A stretch of 64,000 nucleotides of DNA from IMG/VR virus record IMGVR_UViG_3300007512_000009, positions 1-64,000 of that record. One strand, given 5' to 3'. Positions 29,373 to 37,499 of the stretch are shown here, piece after piece. Position numbers and translations under genes: made by a program. The notes under the pieces were generated by a model that made no database searches, was not told the origin of the DNA, and was given only the letters and a program-made list of their open reading frames with translations. Origin of the DNA: a virus. The number at the start of each line of letters is the position of its first letter. The first letter of the stretch is position 1.

Positions 29373-30985
29373 GGTGATGTTTTCCTCATATAGGTTACAT
29401 CTATTCTTGGCCTCCAATCTATTATATTTGCATCTTTAGAAAAGTATTTGCATTGATTAATCCAATATACAAAATAAGTTGGTAATTCATCGGCTGGAAC
29501 ATTCGGCCAATCAAACTCGGCAGTAAGGCCATTGGTATCGTAAGGATAATATAACATCAGTCTGCAATCGCCTGTCCTGTTAGTCATAGCATCAGTCACC
29601 AAATCAGTAACGTTAATATGATATTGCGTTCCTTGCTCTACATCAAATAATTGAGAATATGTTGCTCCATTGGCGATTGGGAACTCTAAATCTGATGTGT
29701 CTTTGACATCAGTTGTTCCAACTGAACTACCTCCACTTGCTCCCCAATAACTGGCACTTCCAGCATGTCCGCCAGTAAAGTCCGTTACATCAACTATGTT
29801 CACGCCTGATGCACTGGCCAGTGCATCACTAACATTACCATCATTGCCTGCATTATCCATTGTAAGTGTAATTTTAGTACCACTTGAACCTTGTTTTGCA
29901 GTAATACCCAAGTCGTGGCCTGATTGACCATTTCCCTCCGAGGCATATATGAAGCGACCAGCGACCACCCCATTAATAGCATTGATAATAAAATCTGCCA
30001 CCATGTCATCGTTTTCAGATGCGTCAAGGGTGCCAATTGTGATTGTGTTAGGAGCGGCCGTTGCTTGATTGATATCATCTTTGTCTTCATCAAGTAAAAT
30101 TGTAACAGCCGTGCCACCTAAACCACCCGCAGAGGTTGGTATCGATATCGTAAACGAAGCGTCCGCATCGCTGGTGGTGTAGCCAGTTGTATCAATCGCA
30201 TCCACTGCAGTTGCAAGTCTATCTCCACCTTTATAAGACCACCATCCTGTATTTTCCATTGAACCTGCTGTATAACCGTTTGATGCACCGTCTGCACTAG
30301 ACCCTCTAGTAACTCTGGCAACTCTTATAGTAACATCTCCTTGAGCAAGATGTGATGGTACAACTGGCGGATGGTTTCCATCAGTCTGTTGGAATATCCC
30401 ACTAGCATCAGCATCTCGGGCATGTGTTTGTACTGAATCTACCGTTAATACTAATGTTGCTCGAACGACAGTATCACCAGTAGTAATACCATCAATAGTA
30501 ACCCCACCCGATGGGAATGGTGAGGGATTCCCCCAATCGGAAGATTTGAAATACATTGTGCCTCTTTTTGCGGGTGTTGATAACCATCCGTCCCTCCAAA
30601 CACCAACACCACCACCGGCTAGAGAATCTTCATGGTTGAAACCATAAGAAAAATCTGTAGACTGCACGTTGTTGTGACTGCCAGTCCAGATATGAGTAAA
30701 GGCTGAACCTATTGTAAAATAACCGTCGGAACTTGACCCAGCGTATAAATGATGTATGTCTTGGTCGTACAGGTACGTTGCACTGGTAGTACCTGTACCG
30801 CCCAAACCAGAACCATGGTCTGTATATGTTGCACCAAGGTCACCCCTGACATCGTATAGTGTCATGTCTTCTGTTGGATACCATCTTGATAAAAGTAAGG
30901 TCGGGTTGGGCGTATCAATATCAGTGAATCCTATATCAGCATCTTGATGTCTTAAGGCTGTTAATCTATGTCTTGCAAGTGTCAT
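29369..30985 (-). CDS. virion structural protein, decoration or fibre type
   Basis: 538 residues, rich in Gly/Thr/Ser/Asp with beta-strand periodicity. Residues 150-250 (TVVRATLVLTVD, DVTIRVARVTRGS, GWWSYKGGDRL) resemble DNRLRE-type surface domains; residues 300-400 (TITIGTLDASENDDM, IINAINGVVAGRFIYA, GTKITLTMDNAG) resemble a repeat common in phage structural proteins. No signal peptide. Likely a head or tail surface protein; which one cannot be told. No ribosome site; probably translated after 30995. Confidence 0.6.
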   Translation of the reverse strand: MTLARHRLTALRHQDADIGFTDIDTPNPTLLLSRWYPTEDMTLYDVRGDLGATYTDHGSGLGGTGTTSATYLYDQDIHHLYAGSSSDGYFTIGSAFTHIWTGSHNNVQSTDFSYGFNHEDSLAGGGVGVWRDGWLSTPAKRGTMYFKSSDWGNPSPFPSGGVTIDGITTGDTVVRATLVLTVDSVQTHARDADASGIFQQTDGNHPPVVPSHLAQGDVTIRVARVTRGSSADGASNGYTAGSMENTGWWSYKGGDRLATAVDAIDTTGYTTSDADASFTISIPTSAGGLGGTAVTILLDEDKDDINQATAAPNTITIGTLDASENDDMVADFIINAINGVVAGRFIYASEGNGQSGHDLGITAKQGSSGTKITLTMDNAGNDGNVSDALASASGVNIVDVTDFTGGHAGSASYWGASGGSSVGTTDVKDTSDLEFPIANGATYSQLFDVEQGTQYHINVTDLVTDAMTNRTGDCRLMLYYPYDTNGLTAEFDWPNVPADELPTYFVYWINQCKYFSKDANIIDWRPRIDVTYMRKTSP

Positions 30986-30994
30986 TTTTAATTA

Positions 30995-31777
30995 TTATGA
31001 ACCACAAATTCTGATATCAGCAGTTCCTGTACCATCAATTACTACTCGTAGTCCTTCTGGTTTTGATGCTTCAATGAATATTGTTCCAAATTTAAGTAGT
31101 GGGAATCCATGCGCCAAAGCACCGCTTCCTGCTGTTAAACTGGTTGCTGCCGTTGCTCCAATATAAACATCTGAAGGCCCCAAATTTGTAACTCTGAATC
31201 CTGTGGTGAATGTACCTGCGGGAAGGGTTGTTCGTGCTAGGTCTGAGGTTTGGTCGATTGTAACGCCCCCTGAGGTAAATCCGTAAGAGGGGATAGCAAC
31301 AGTAAGAACATCAACATCACCGATGTTATTTGTGCTGGCTGCCAGTTTAACATCACCTGTTATTTGTGCAGTAATACCAAGAAGACCATTAGAAGCAACA
31401 CAAACTGTAGCACCGACACCAAAACCTTTAACTGTACTAATGTAATCTAAAGTACCACCTACGATTTTATCCACAGTACCACCATGTAATGTGACACCAG
31501 CAATACTTAGAGATGCACCACCACAAATTTCGATTGGTACTGCTAAAGTACCTGATGTGTTACCTGCACACGGTACGAATGTTTGACTTGGTGCATTGGT
31601 ATATGCGATAGGCAGTGGTGCGGTATTTGTTAATATAGAGTCTACACCATCACCTCCAACATTAATTTTAACTTCCTGCCAATGTCCAACATTGTCCCCA
31701 CCATAATCAGTGGCAAAGGTAGCCCCCGAAGGGTCGGTTGATGTAAGTTGAACGTTATCAGATGTTATTTGAGCCAT
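30995..31777 (-). CDS. virion structural protein, unknown
   Basis: 260 residues, a GGAGAA ribosome site before MAQITSDNVQLTSTDPSG. Gly/Thr/Val-rich beta-type chain (LAVPIEICGGASLSIAGVTL, VTNLGPSDVYIGATA, GLRVVIDGTGTADIRICGS). The end resembles small capsid-decoration or fibre modules (TNLGPxxVYIG). First gene of a two-gene minus-strand unit with 29369. Confidence 0.55.
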   Translation of the reverse strand: MAQITSDNVQLTSTDPSGATFATDYGGDNVGHWQEVKINVGGDGVDSILTNTAPLPIAYTNAPSQTFVPCAGNTSGTLAVPIEICGGASLSIAGVTLHGGTVDKIVGGTLDYISTVKGFGVGATVCVASNGLLGITAQITGDVKLAASTNNIGDVDVLTVAIPSYGFTSGGVTIDQTSDLARTTLPAGTFTTGFRVTNLGPSDVYIGATAATSLTAGSGALAHGFPLLKFGTIFIEASKPEGLRVVIDGTGTADIRICGS

Positions 31778-31805
31778 TATCGGTATTCTCCAATATTAAT
31801 ATATG

Positions 31806-31835
31806 TTGACAGATATTATCTACTTATTATATATA
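31806..31835 (+). promoter_or_regulatory. possible sigma70 promoter for the gp33-like gene
   Basis: TTGACA, 18 bases, TATATA. The -10 box is imperfect and the region is AT-rich, so the exact box is uncertain. Confidence 0.5.
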
Positions 31836-31867
31836 AAATGTAAAAATACACAAAAGGGAGCATACTT

Positions 31868-32086
31868 TTGATTGAATCTACCGAATTTTGTAAGAAGGTT
31901 GAGAATCTTATTCTCAACGACACTTATGATAACTATATAGAGGCTGTTCTACGAGTATGTGATGAGGAGAGTCTTGAACCTTTTATGGGAGCAAGATTGC
32001 TTAGTCAACCCATCAAAGAGAAAATTAAAGAAGAAGGTCAAACAATAAATTTATTGCCGTCTAAGACTAAACTTCCTCTTGAATAA
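31868..32086 (+). CDS. late transcription coactivator, gp33-like
   Basis: TTG start supported by a GGGAG ribosome site seven bases upstream. 72 residues: YDNYIEAVLRVCDEESLEPF, LLSQPIKEKIKEEGQ and the hydrophobic tail INLLPSKTKLPLE. The YxEAvl.xCeE...i..kIk.Ea pattern and tail match the small gp33 family, which bridges the late sigma gp55-RNA polymerase and the sliding clamp. Gene order gp33 then gp32 agrees with T4-like phages. Fits the many TATAAATA late promoters. Confidence 0.7.
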   Translation: MIESTEFCKKVENLILNDTYDNYIEAVLRVCDEESLEPFMGARLLSQPIKEKIKEEGQTINLLPSKTKLPLE

Positions 32087-32092
32087 CAATAA

Positions 32093-32121
32093 TTGACTAA
32101 ATACAGCCGTTCTGATACAAT
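32093..32121 (+). promoter_or_regulatory. sigma70 promoter for gp32
   Basis: TTGACT, 17 bases containing AGCCGTTCTGA, TACAAT; one mismatch in each box. Same spacer motif as the promoters at 22884 and 24884. Confidence 0.8.
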
Positions 32122-32181
32122 ACACATTAATCGTTTATACAAAACTCCGTTTACACACAATACAAAAAAAGGAAAATATAT

Positions 32182-33090
32182 ATGAGTTTTAGCAAGATGA
32201 AAAAGTCCACAGGAAACACTAGCAATCTGATGGACGAACTAAACAAAATCTCTTCAGGTAGTGGTAAGAAAGACTACAATGACGAGAGATTTTGGAAACC
32301 AACACGTGATAAATCAGACAATGGATACGCAGTTATCCGATTTCTTCCACCTGTAGATGGTGAGGATGTACCATGGGTTCGTGTCTTTAATCATGGGTTT
32401 AAAGGTAAAGGTGGATGGTTGATTGATAATTGTCCTACAACTATTGGTAAGAAATGTCCTGTTTGTGAAGCAAATAATGCATTATGGAACAGTGGTCTTG
32501 AATCAGACAAAGACATTGCTCGTAACCGTAAGCGAAAATTACAATACATTTCAAATATCGTGGTTGTTGAAGATTCAAAAAATCCTGATGCAGAAGGTAA
32601 AGTGTTTTTATATAAATTCGGTAAGAAGATTTTTGATAAGATTCAAGAAGTTCTTCAACCAGAGTTTGAAGATGAAGACCCAATGAACCCATTCGATTTC
32701 TGGAAAGGTGCAAATTTTAAAATTAAAATACGCAAAGTCGGTGGATTTGTGAATTATGATAAAAGCGAATTCACTACGCCAACTGCTTTTGCAGATGGTG
32801 ATGATGGAGCACTAGAAATAATCTGGAAAAAACAATATAAGTTGCAAGAATTTATTGGTGATGACCAGTTCAAATCGTATGATGAATTGAAATCACGGAT
32901 GGACATGGTTCTTGGTGGTGGTGGTGTTGCTACATCTGCTGTGGAAGTGTCTGAAAAGAAAGATATCCCATATCCAAAGAGTAATCCATTTGGTGAACCG
33001 AAAGCGGAAGAAAAAGCGGAAGAAGTAAGCGATAGTGAAGAAGGTGAAGATGCATTAGCCTACTTTGAAAGACTCGCTAACGAAGATTAA
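32182..33090 (+). CDS. 32: single-stranded DNA-binding protein gp32
   Basis: 302 residues. The basic N-terminus (SFSKMKKSTGNTSNL) is the cooperativity region. The OB-fold core has YAVIRFLPPVDGEDVPWVRV, a zinc site HGFKGKGGWLIDNCP with KKCPVCEAN, and KFGKKIFDKIQEVLQP. The acidic C-terminus (EEVSDSEEGEDALAYFERL) recruits replication proteins. Binds ssDNA in replication, recombination and repair. AAAGGAAA ribosome site; own promoter and strong terminator. Confidence 0.92.
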   Translation: MSFSKMKKSTGNTSNLMDELNKISSGSGKKDYNDERFWKPTRDKSDNGYAVIRFLPPVDGEDVPWVRVFNHGFKGKGGWLIDNCPTTIGKKCPVCEANNALWNSGLESDKDIARNRKRKLQYISNIVVVEDSKNPDAEGKVFLYKFGKKIFDKIQEVLQPEFEDEDPMNPFDFWKGANFKIKIRKVGGFVNYDKSEFTTPTAFADGDDGALEIIWKKQYKLQEFIGDDQFKSYDELKSRMDMVLGGGGVATSAVEVSEKKDIPYPKSNPFGEPKAEEKAEEVSDSEEGEDALAYFERLANED

Positions 33091-33113
33091 TTTTTTATAA
33101 TTTATTCTTATTT

Positions 33114-33151
33114 ACAACGGACGTGTCTAATTAGTTTAGTACGTCCGTTGT
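33114..33151. terminator. strong hairpin terminator between convergent genes
   Basis: Perfect 11-bp stem ACAACGGACGT / ACGTCCGTTGT with a 16-base loop, followed by TTTATATTATT. Serves gp32 on the plus strand; the T-rich stretch before the stem on the other side could serve the tape-measure gene too. Confidence 0.85.
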
Positions 33152-33160
33152 TTTATATTA

Positions 33161-34639
33161 TTACCACTGATTCGAAGGTATATGAGGGTTATAATCATTT
33201 CTAGAAGACATTGGTGGTTGGGAAAACGAATTATTTTCTATGTGGGTAATTAAATTATTATTATTTGTAGGACTACTAGGAAATATGGTGGGAACGTTAT
33301 CAGCCATTGAAAGTCTTGTATTTTCTCTTTGCAGTTCAAGACCAGTATTTGATGGTACTGATTGAACATCACCACCGAGGCCCAACATGTCCCTGGCCGC
33401 ATCTGCTATGTCATCACCAATCCAAGGTATATGTGTCAACATGTTTATAACATTGTTAATTGACTTTTTCAATTGTGTAAATATCCAACTAAAGAAATCA
33501 CCAACCGCTTCAATAGGAATAGCAACAAGTCCCATGACCAAATTAAATCGGCTTTTTAAAGTTGACCCAATATTACCAAAGAAATCACCAATCAAATCAA
33601 CAAAATTAATGTCTTTTAAGTCTTTAAAAAATTTAGCCGCACCGTCTAAACCTATCCAACCCATCACTGTTTCTAGCAAGCCCAATACTGAATCCATTAC
33701 TAATTCTGGCATACCAACCATCCAATTTAGTAAAAATTGTCCCAAATCTTCAAGTGCACCTGTGATGTCACCAGAAAACAATTTTTGGAATCCACTAATT
33801 AAATTACCAAAAATGCCTTCAAACACTGCGGAAAAATCATCCATCGATATCAGTCCAAAGGTGAAAAATTCTATAATGCTACCTATAAAGTCACCAATAC
33901 CACCTAGTATATCACCGCTTGCAAATTTATCCCAAGAGCGTATGGTTGCTTCTACCAGTGACCATATTATAGAAATCGGTAAAAGAAACTTAGAGAATGC
34001 TTTACCTAATTGGAAAAATACCTTAAATATCTTTCCCATATGTTTAAATTGAGGAGCAATGAATTTAAAAACAAACTTACCTATTTCAATAAATGGTTTA
34101 AGTATTTTACCGATAACCCTAAAAAACTTACCTAGGGCCTTAAAAAATGTACCAACCTTTTGTAGTCTTCCACCTTTAGAAAAAACTGTTAACCATTTAC
34201 CCCATTTGATGTTTGCAATCCACTGGAAAAAACTGTTTATTTTCTTTACCCCAGGCAACTTACTCATAATTGACCCAACCTGACCAAAAATTCCAGCAAC
34301 AATTCCTGCTGCCAATGCAGGTACTGCTAATAAAAGCAGTTTAACAATACCTGTTAAATTAGTATCTTTAAATGGTTGCGTCATCTCTGATTTAGCATCA
34401 AGGAATGCGTCTTGAAAACCTTCAAGAAGATTTAACATAAAACTTTCACGCTCTCTCTTTTCTTCTTTCGCTTTGGTCTTGGACTCTTGGCCCATTTTAC
34501 TAATACCCGCAGAAACTTTTTTAACTTCCTTGGTTTGTTTTGCATCTTCTACATTAAGTGCTTTTTCATTAGCAAGCATAATATTCTTAGTGAATATACT
34601 TGTTATCGATAGATTTTCTGGGTTATTATCATTAGCCAT
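33161..34639 (-). CDS. tape measure / gp29-like candidate
   Basis: 492 residues. After an N-terminal Lys/Glu-rich helix (50-85) the centre is a long series of hydrophobic helices with Gly/Phe/Ile (LLLLAVPALAAGIVAGIFG, GKFFRVIGKILKPFIEIG, FLLPISIIWSLVEATI), typical of tape measure proteins; the end is Asn/Ser/Pro-rich. T4 gp29 has 590 residues, so a somewhat shorter tail is possible. The gene follows the gp26 frameshift cassette, as tape measures do after their chaperone genes. TATAAATA is six bases before the ATG. Confidence 0.65.
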   Translation of the reverse strand: MANDNNPENLSITSIFTKNIMLANEKALNVEDAKQTKEVKKVSAGISKMGQESKTKAKEEKRERESFMLNLLEGFQDAFLDAKSEMTQPFKDTNLTGIVKLLLLAVPALAAGIVAGIFGQVGSIMSKLPGVKKINSFFQWIANIKWGKWLTVFSKGGRLQKVGTFFKALGKFFRVIGKILKPFIEIGKFVFKFIAPQFKHMGKIFKVFFQLGKAFSKFLLPISIIWSLVEATIRSWDKFASGDILGGIGDFIGSIIEFFTFGLISMDDFSAVFEGIFGNLISGFQKLFSGDITGALEDLGQFLLNWMVGMPELVMDSVLGLLETVMGWIGLDGAAKFFKDLKDINFVDLIGDFFGNIGSTLKSRFNLVMGLVAIPIEAVGDFFSWIFTQLKKSINNVINMLTHIPWIGDDIADAARDMLGLGGDVQSVPSNTGLELQRENTRLSMADNVPTIFPSSPTNNNNLITHIENNSFSQPPMSSRNDYNPHIPSNQW

Positions 34640-34645
34640 ACGATT

Positions 34646-34653
34646 TATTTATA
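34646..34653 (-). promoter_or_regulatory. T4-type late promoter (minus strand)
   Basis: Exact TATAAATA read leftwards, then AATCGT and the ATG of the tape-measure candidate. It starts three bases past the end of the frameshift extension. Confidence 0.65.
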
Positions 34654-34655
34654 CC

Positions 34656-35530
34656 TTAAAATTTGTTCTGCTCATTCTTTTTATTTTCTTCTTTAATAAA
34701 TTTAGTTAATAAAGTTATGTATACTTGTCTTTCCCATGGTAACATATTTTCTAAATCATTCAATGAATAGTTGTGGTGTTGCATCATTGAAAAATTTGTT
34801 TGATAATAGTTAATTAACGTATCATGACAAAGACCTATGCGAAAAAATCCTGTAGTTTCTCCATTGTAACTGAATTTTCATTTAAACAACTATCACATTT
34901 GAAATTTATCACTTTTTGCATTTTAGGCATCGTTTCAAAGAATTTTTGTATCTTCTCAAATTGCAAGTGGTTAAGACTATCTACGAAATCTGATAGTTCT
35001 TCATCTGTAGAATCTTTTGCCTCATGAACTGTTTTAGCATCATAAATCTTGTCTATGCACATATTTACCACTTTAAGAGGGTTTTCCTTCATGTTTGGTG
35101 AATCAAGCATACCAAAAGTAGGATATCTCATAACAACACCAATGTCATCAGTCAGTTGAATTTTGCTGTCATGACCTTCAGTTTTAATAACACCGACATC
35201 AGAAAGGTTTACTCCGACAAGACATTCATGTTCACATTTTTCACACTTTAACTTTAGTTTGACCGTTTCACCTACCGATTTCGACCTCAAATTTAAAAAT
35301 AGATATTCAATATCAAAAACGGGTAGTGTTTGAACATCAACGTCATCACTTTCTATACAGTTATTAATGATGGTTTTAACTGCATTTGCTAATTCTCTGT
35401 CATCTTCCGATTCAACGGCCATCAATAAAATTTTTTCTTCTTTAACCAAAAACGGTCTATAGTTAATTGTATCACCGTTAGACGGTAATTTTAGACTGTA
35501 TTTTGGTGTTGCAACTTTTGGTAGTGCCAT
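34656..35530 (-). CDS. predicted gp26 -1 frameshift product (gp26 plus 61 residues)
   Basis: The slippery heptamer T_TTT_TTC at 34847-34841 lies in gp26 frame (GAT TTT TTC) two codons before its stop. A -1 shift continues RIGLCHDTLINYYQTNF, then MMQHHNYSLNDLENMLPWER and QVYITLLTKF to a stop at 34656, giving about 291 residues. The extension looks protein-like, begins without its own start codon, and ends just before the tape-measure gene. This mirrors lambda G/GT and similar tape-measure chaperone pairs. An independent small gene starting at one of the internal ATGs (gp51-like) is the alternative. Confidence 0.6.
34835..35530 (-). CDS. 26: baseplate hub / tape-measure chaperone gp26-like
   Basis: 231 residues. 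MALPKVATPKYSLKLPSNGD and INYRPFLVKEEKILLMAVES are the hallmark start of the T4 gp26 family. Two Cys pairs, CEKCEHEC and CDSC, suggest a zinc site. In T4, gp26 is needed for hub assembly; in related phages the family acts with the tape measure. GGAGAT ribosome site. The end carries a -1 slippery sequence. Confidence 0.8.
   Translation of the reverse strand: MALPKVATPKYSLKLPSNGDTINYRPFLVKEEKILLMAVESEDDRELANAVKTIINNCIESDDVDVQTLPVFDIEYLFLNLRSKSVGETVKLKLKCEKCEHECLVGVNLSDVGVIKTEGHDSKIQLTDDIGVVMRYPTFGMLDSPNMKENPLKVVNMCIDKIYDAKTVHEAKDSTDEELSDFVDSLNHLQFEKIQKFFETMPKMQKVINFKCDSCLNENSVTMEKLQDFFA
34841..34847 (-). promoter_or_regulatory. -1 ribosomal slippery site TTTTTTC
   Basis: Read leftwards T_TTT_TTC in phase with gp26, followed by GCA TAG. 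Matches the X XXY YYZ pattern for tandem tRNA slippage. A nearby stop codon can raise slippage efficiency. Confidence 0.6.
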
Positions 35531-35550
35531 ACTATATCATCTCCTATAAA

Positions 35551-36303
35551 TTATAACCAATTACCCATACCCCCAATGTTGAAGCCAGTTATCTCCTGTA
35601 AAGTAGCCGCTCCACCATCTGCCCAAACCTCAAACAATTGTGAAAAGTTGAATGGATTACCATACTCTCCACCTAAAATTCCTAACTCCTGCAGAGTACC
35701 ACCCAGACCTTCGTCGAAATTTCTTACTGCAGGTACATCATATAAAAACTCTGCGGCCACTGCACCACCAAAAGAAATAATGGTGGGTACATACCTTCTG
35801 AATGCTAGGGTGACTGATTGTTGAGCAATAGCACCACCACCTTCATTGCTGAGCGTTAATTCACCGATTGCTTTAGGGAACACTTCTTCTACCCTTATTC
35901 GATAAATGGGCATATCAAACTCATTGAGTACGTATATGTACATATCACATTTGTAGTCATCATAATAGGCAAGTCTACCACTTCTTGGGTCTACTATACC
36001 ATCCATCCAAGTTTCAAAAACCCTTCTCTCCCACATATCTTTACCCAAAAATAAATTCAATGTTATTTCTGAACCATAAAGTGAATCATATGGTATCTCT
36101 CTTGAAGGCCCTGCATAATTTTTATCGGGTGCGGTGGCAATTGACCTGCCGGGCGCTGAAACTGAATTACACATTAAACTCATCCTGTTGCCCTGAGCGA
36201 AGTCGGAAATACCTAAAAATCCACTAAATTCAATTAAGTATTTGTTTGGTGTAAATACACCAAACTTCTTTATATTATTTATCATTCTATCTATTCTTGG
36301 CAT
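35551..36303 (-). CDS. tail-tube-like protein (gp54 or tube paralogue)
   Basis: 250 residues. RMSLMCNSVSAPGRSIATAP, then SREIPYDSLYGSEITLNLFL, VFETWMDGIVDP, YYDDYKCDMYIYVL and RVEEVFPKAIGELTLS follow the order of the T4 gp19 tail tube fold. T4 tube protein has 163 residues and gp54 has 320, both with this fold. The true gp19 normally follows gp18, beyond this window, so a gp54-like tube initiator is more likely. Confidence 0.65.
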   Translation of the reverse strand: MPRIDRMINNIKKFGVFTPNKYLIEFSGFLGISDFAQGNRMSLMCNSVSAPGRSIATAPDKNYAGPSREIPYDSLYGSEITLNLFLGKDMWERRVFETWMDGIVDPRSGRLAYYDDYKCDMYIYVLNEFDMPIYRIRVEEVFPKAIGELTLSNEGGGAIAQQSVTLAFRRYVPTIISFGGAVAAEFLYDVPAVRNFDEGLGGTLQELGILGGEYGNPFNFSQLFEVWADGGAATLQEITGFNIGGMGNWL

Positions 36304-36317
36304 GTTTATTCTCTAAG

Positions 36318-36325
36318 TATTTATA
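36318..36325 (-). promoter_or_regulatory. T4-type late promoter (minus strand)
   Basis: Exact TATAAATA read leftwards, 14 bases before the ATG of the tube-like gene; AGAGAAT between them may act as ribosome site. Confidence 0.75.
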
Positions 36326-36329
36326 ACAA

Positions 36330-36971
36330 CTACCGCAAACTATCCATAACATCGTCATGACTTTTCTTCCAGACTCTTTGTTTAGACCATTTCTTAAATT
36401 GTTCAGTTGGCAATCGTATTGCTGAGTTCCAATCGGGAGAAGGTATTAATAACATTTCCGACCTGAACCTAGTCCTTAGGTATTTTTTAAAACAGGGTTT
36501 ATACCATTTTAACCTTGATGCACTCTTTAACCAGTCATATGTAACCCTGAGTCTTGTGAACTCATCATATTGGGTGTTATTTGAATAGTCATCCAAATGG
36601 TTTAATAGTATTTGTCTATATCTTGGTGCAATGTAGTGTAGGTTAAGACCCGTGATGTATGTTTTAGTCACGTCCAAGGTTATGACAAGAGGGAAGGTGT
36701 CGTAGTATTTAAGTGTGGCCCTACCCTTAGGTAGATATCTGAAAGTAAACATTTTACCAGTCTGGTCACCAGAAACAAGACTTCTTAAAGAAGTCTGAGG
36801 GCCTTTTTTAATATGTGATGCCTGTGCAACATCATCATATCCATATTTTTTACCTTCTGAGATTCTGCTAACAGTATCTTTGAACCATCTCCATGATTGT
36901 TTGGTTTCTGGGTCAACCTCAGACATAGAGGAAAGAGTTTTAAGTTTACCAAATGGATTCCGTTTAGCCAT
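36330..36971 (-). CDS. conserved virion protein of T4-like phages
   Basis: 213 residues: MAKRNPFGKLKTLSSMSEVD, QSWRWFKDTVSRI, RATLKYYDTFPLVITLDV, GLNLHYIAPRYRQILL, then SRLKWYKPCFKKYLRTRF. I recall this YYDTFPLV...G.N.HY...R..LL pattern from conserved structural proteins of marine T4-like phages; its role is not known and it may be related to DNA-end or neck proteins. Overlaps the gp4 gene by eight bases. Confidence 0.65.
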   Translation of the reverse strand: MAKRNPFGKLKTLSSMSEVDPETKQSWRWFKDTVSRISEGKKYGYDDVAQASHIKKGPQTSLRSLVSGDQTGKMFTFRYLPKGRATLKYYDTFPLVITLDVTKTYITGLNLHYIAPRYRQILLNHLDDYSNNTQYDEFTRLRVTYDWLKSASRLKWYKPCFKKYLRTRFRSEMLLIPSPDWNSAIRLPTEQFKKWSKQRVWKKSHDDVMDSLR

Positions 36972-37425
36972 GTTTCTTTTTTTTATTTCCTTTTTTATAT
37001 AACACGTCTTCTGTTAAAATCTTAAAGTTCCATCCCTTGTTTTCAGCAAATTCTCTGGCTGCTTTCCATTTAGCACTGTTAACACCCCATCTCATAACTT
37101 CTGTTATATACCTTCTAGTAGGTTTTTCTCTCTTTTCTGGTGCTTTGCACTGTGCTTTTGGTTTAACTTCAATCAAAGTTATTTCTTTAAAACCCTTTTT
37201 ATTTATTGTTTCAACTATGAAATCAACAAAATACCTGTGTATTTTGTTGTCTTTCGGTGATTTATATGGAACAACCACCTCTTCTGAACCCCAGTTTAAA
37301 ACTGAACTGGTGCTGTCACAAAAAACCATAAATCGTCTTTCCCATAAAGACCTATATACCACTTTGGTTGGGTCACCTAGATATTTTGAAGGATTTTTTA
37401 CTCTGTATTTTCCCTTATATGCCAT
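36964..37425 (-). CDS. 4: head completion protein gp4
   Basis: 153 residues: KGKYRVKNPSKYLGDPTKVV, YRSLWERRFMVFCD, VVVPYKSPKDNKIHRYFVDF and TLIEVKPKAQ. This is the gp4 (50/65) family of T4-like phages, which finishes the filled head before tail joining; the DF..E.K residues resemble a TnsA-type nuclease core. A TATAAATA lies 11 bases upstream. Confidence 0.85.
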   Translation of the reverse strand: MAYKGKYRVKNPSKYLGDPTKVVYRSLWERRFMVFCDSTSSVLNWGSEEVVVPYKSPKDNKIHRYFVDFIVETINKKGFKEITLIEVKPKAQCKAPEKREKPTRRYITEVMRWGVNSAKWKAAREFAENKGWNFKILTEDVLYKKGNKKKKHG

Positions 37426-37436
37426 AATCTATATTT

Positions 37437-37448
37437 TATTTATAAATA
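37437..37448. promoter_or_regulatory. palindromic divergent late promoter TATTTATAAATA
   Basis: TATAAATA is present on both strands and shares four bases: leftward at 37437-37444 for gp4, rightward at 37441-37448 for gp48. Confidence 0.75.
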
Positions 37449-37473
37449 ACTATAGGTATTTCTGTATATGCTT

Positions 37474-37481
37474 TATAAATA
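37474..37481 (+). promoter_or_regulatory. T4-type late promoter
   Basis: Second exact TATAAATA, 18 bases before the gp48 ATG, with a GGGAG ribosome site between. Confidence 0.8.
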
Positions 37482-37499
37482 AACTGGGAGTTATTATAA

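Noticed and set aside
33387-34052. 221-codon open frame on the plus strand, opposite the tape-measure candidate
   Set aside because: Antisense to a gene with clear helix periodicity, late promoter and gene-order support; no ribosome site and no recognisable motif.
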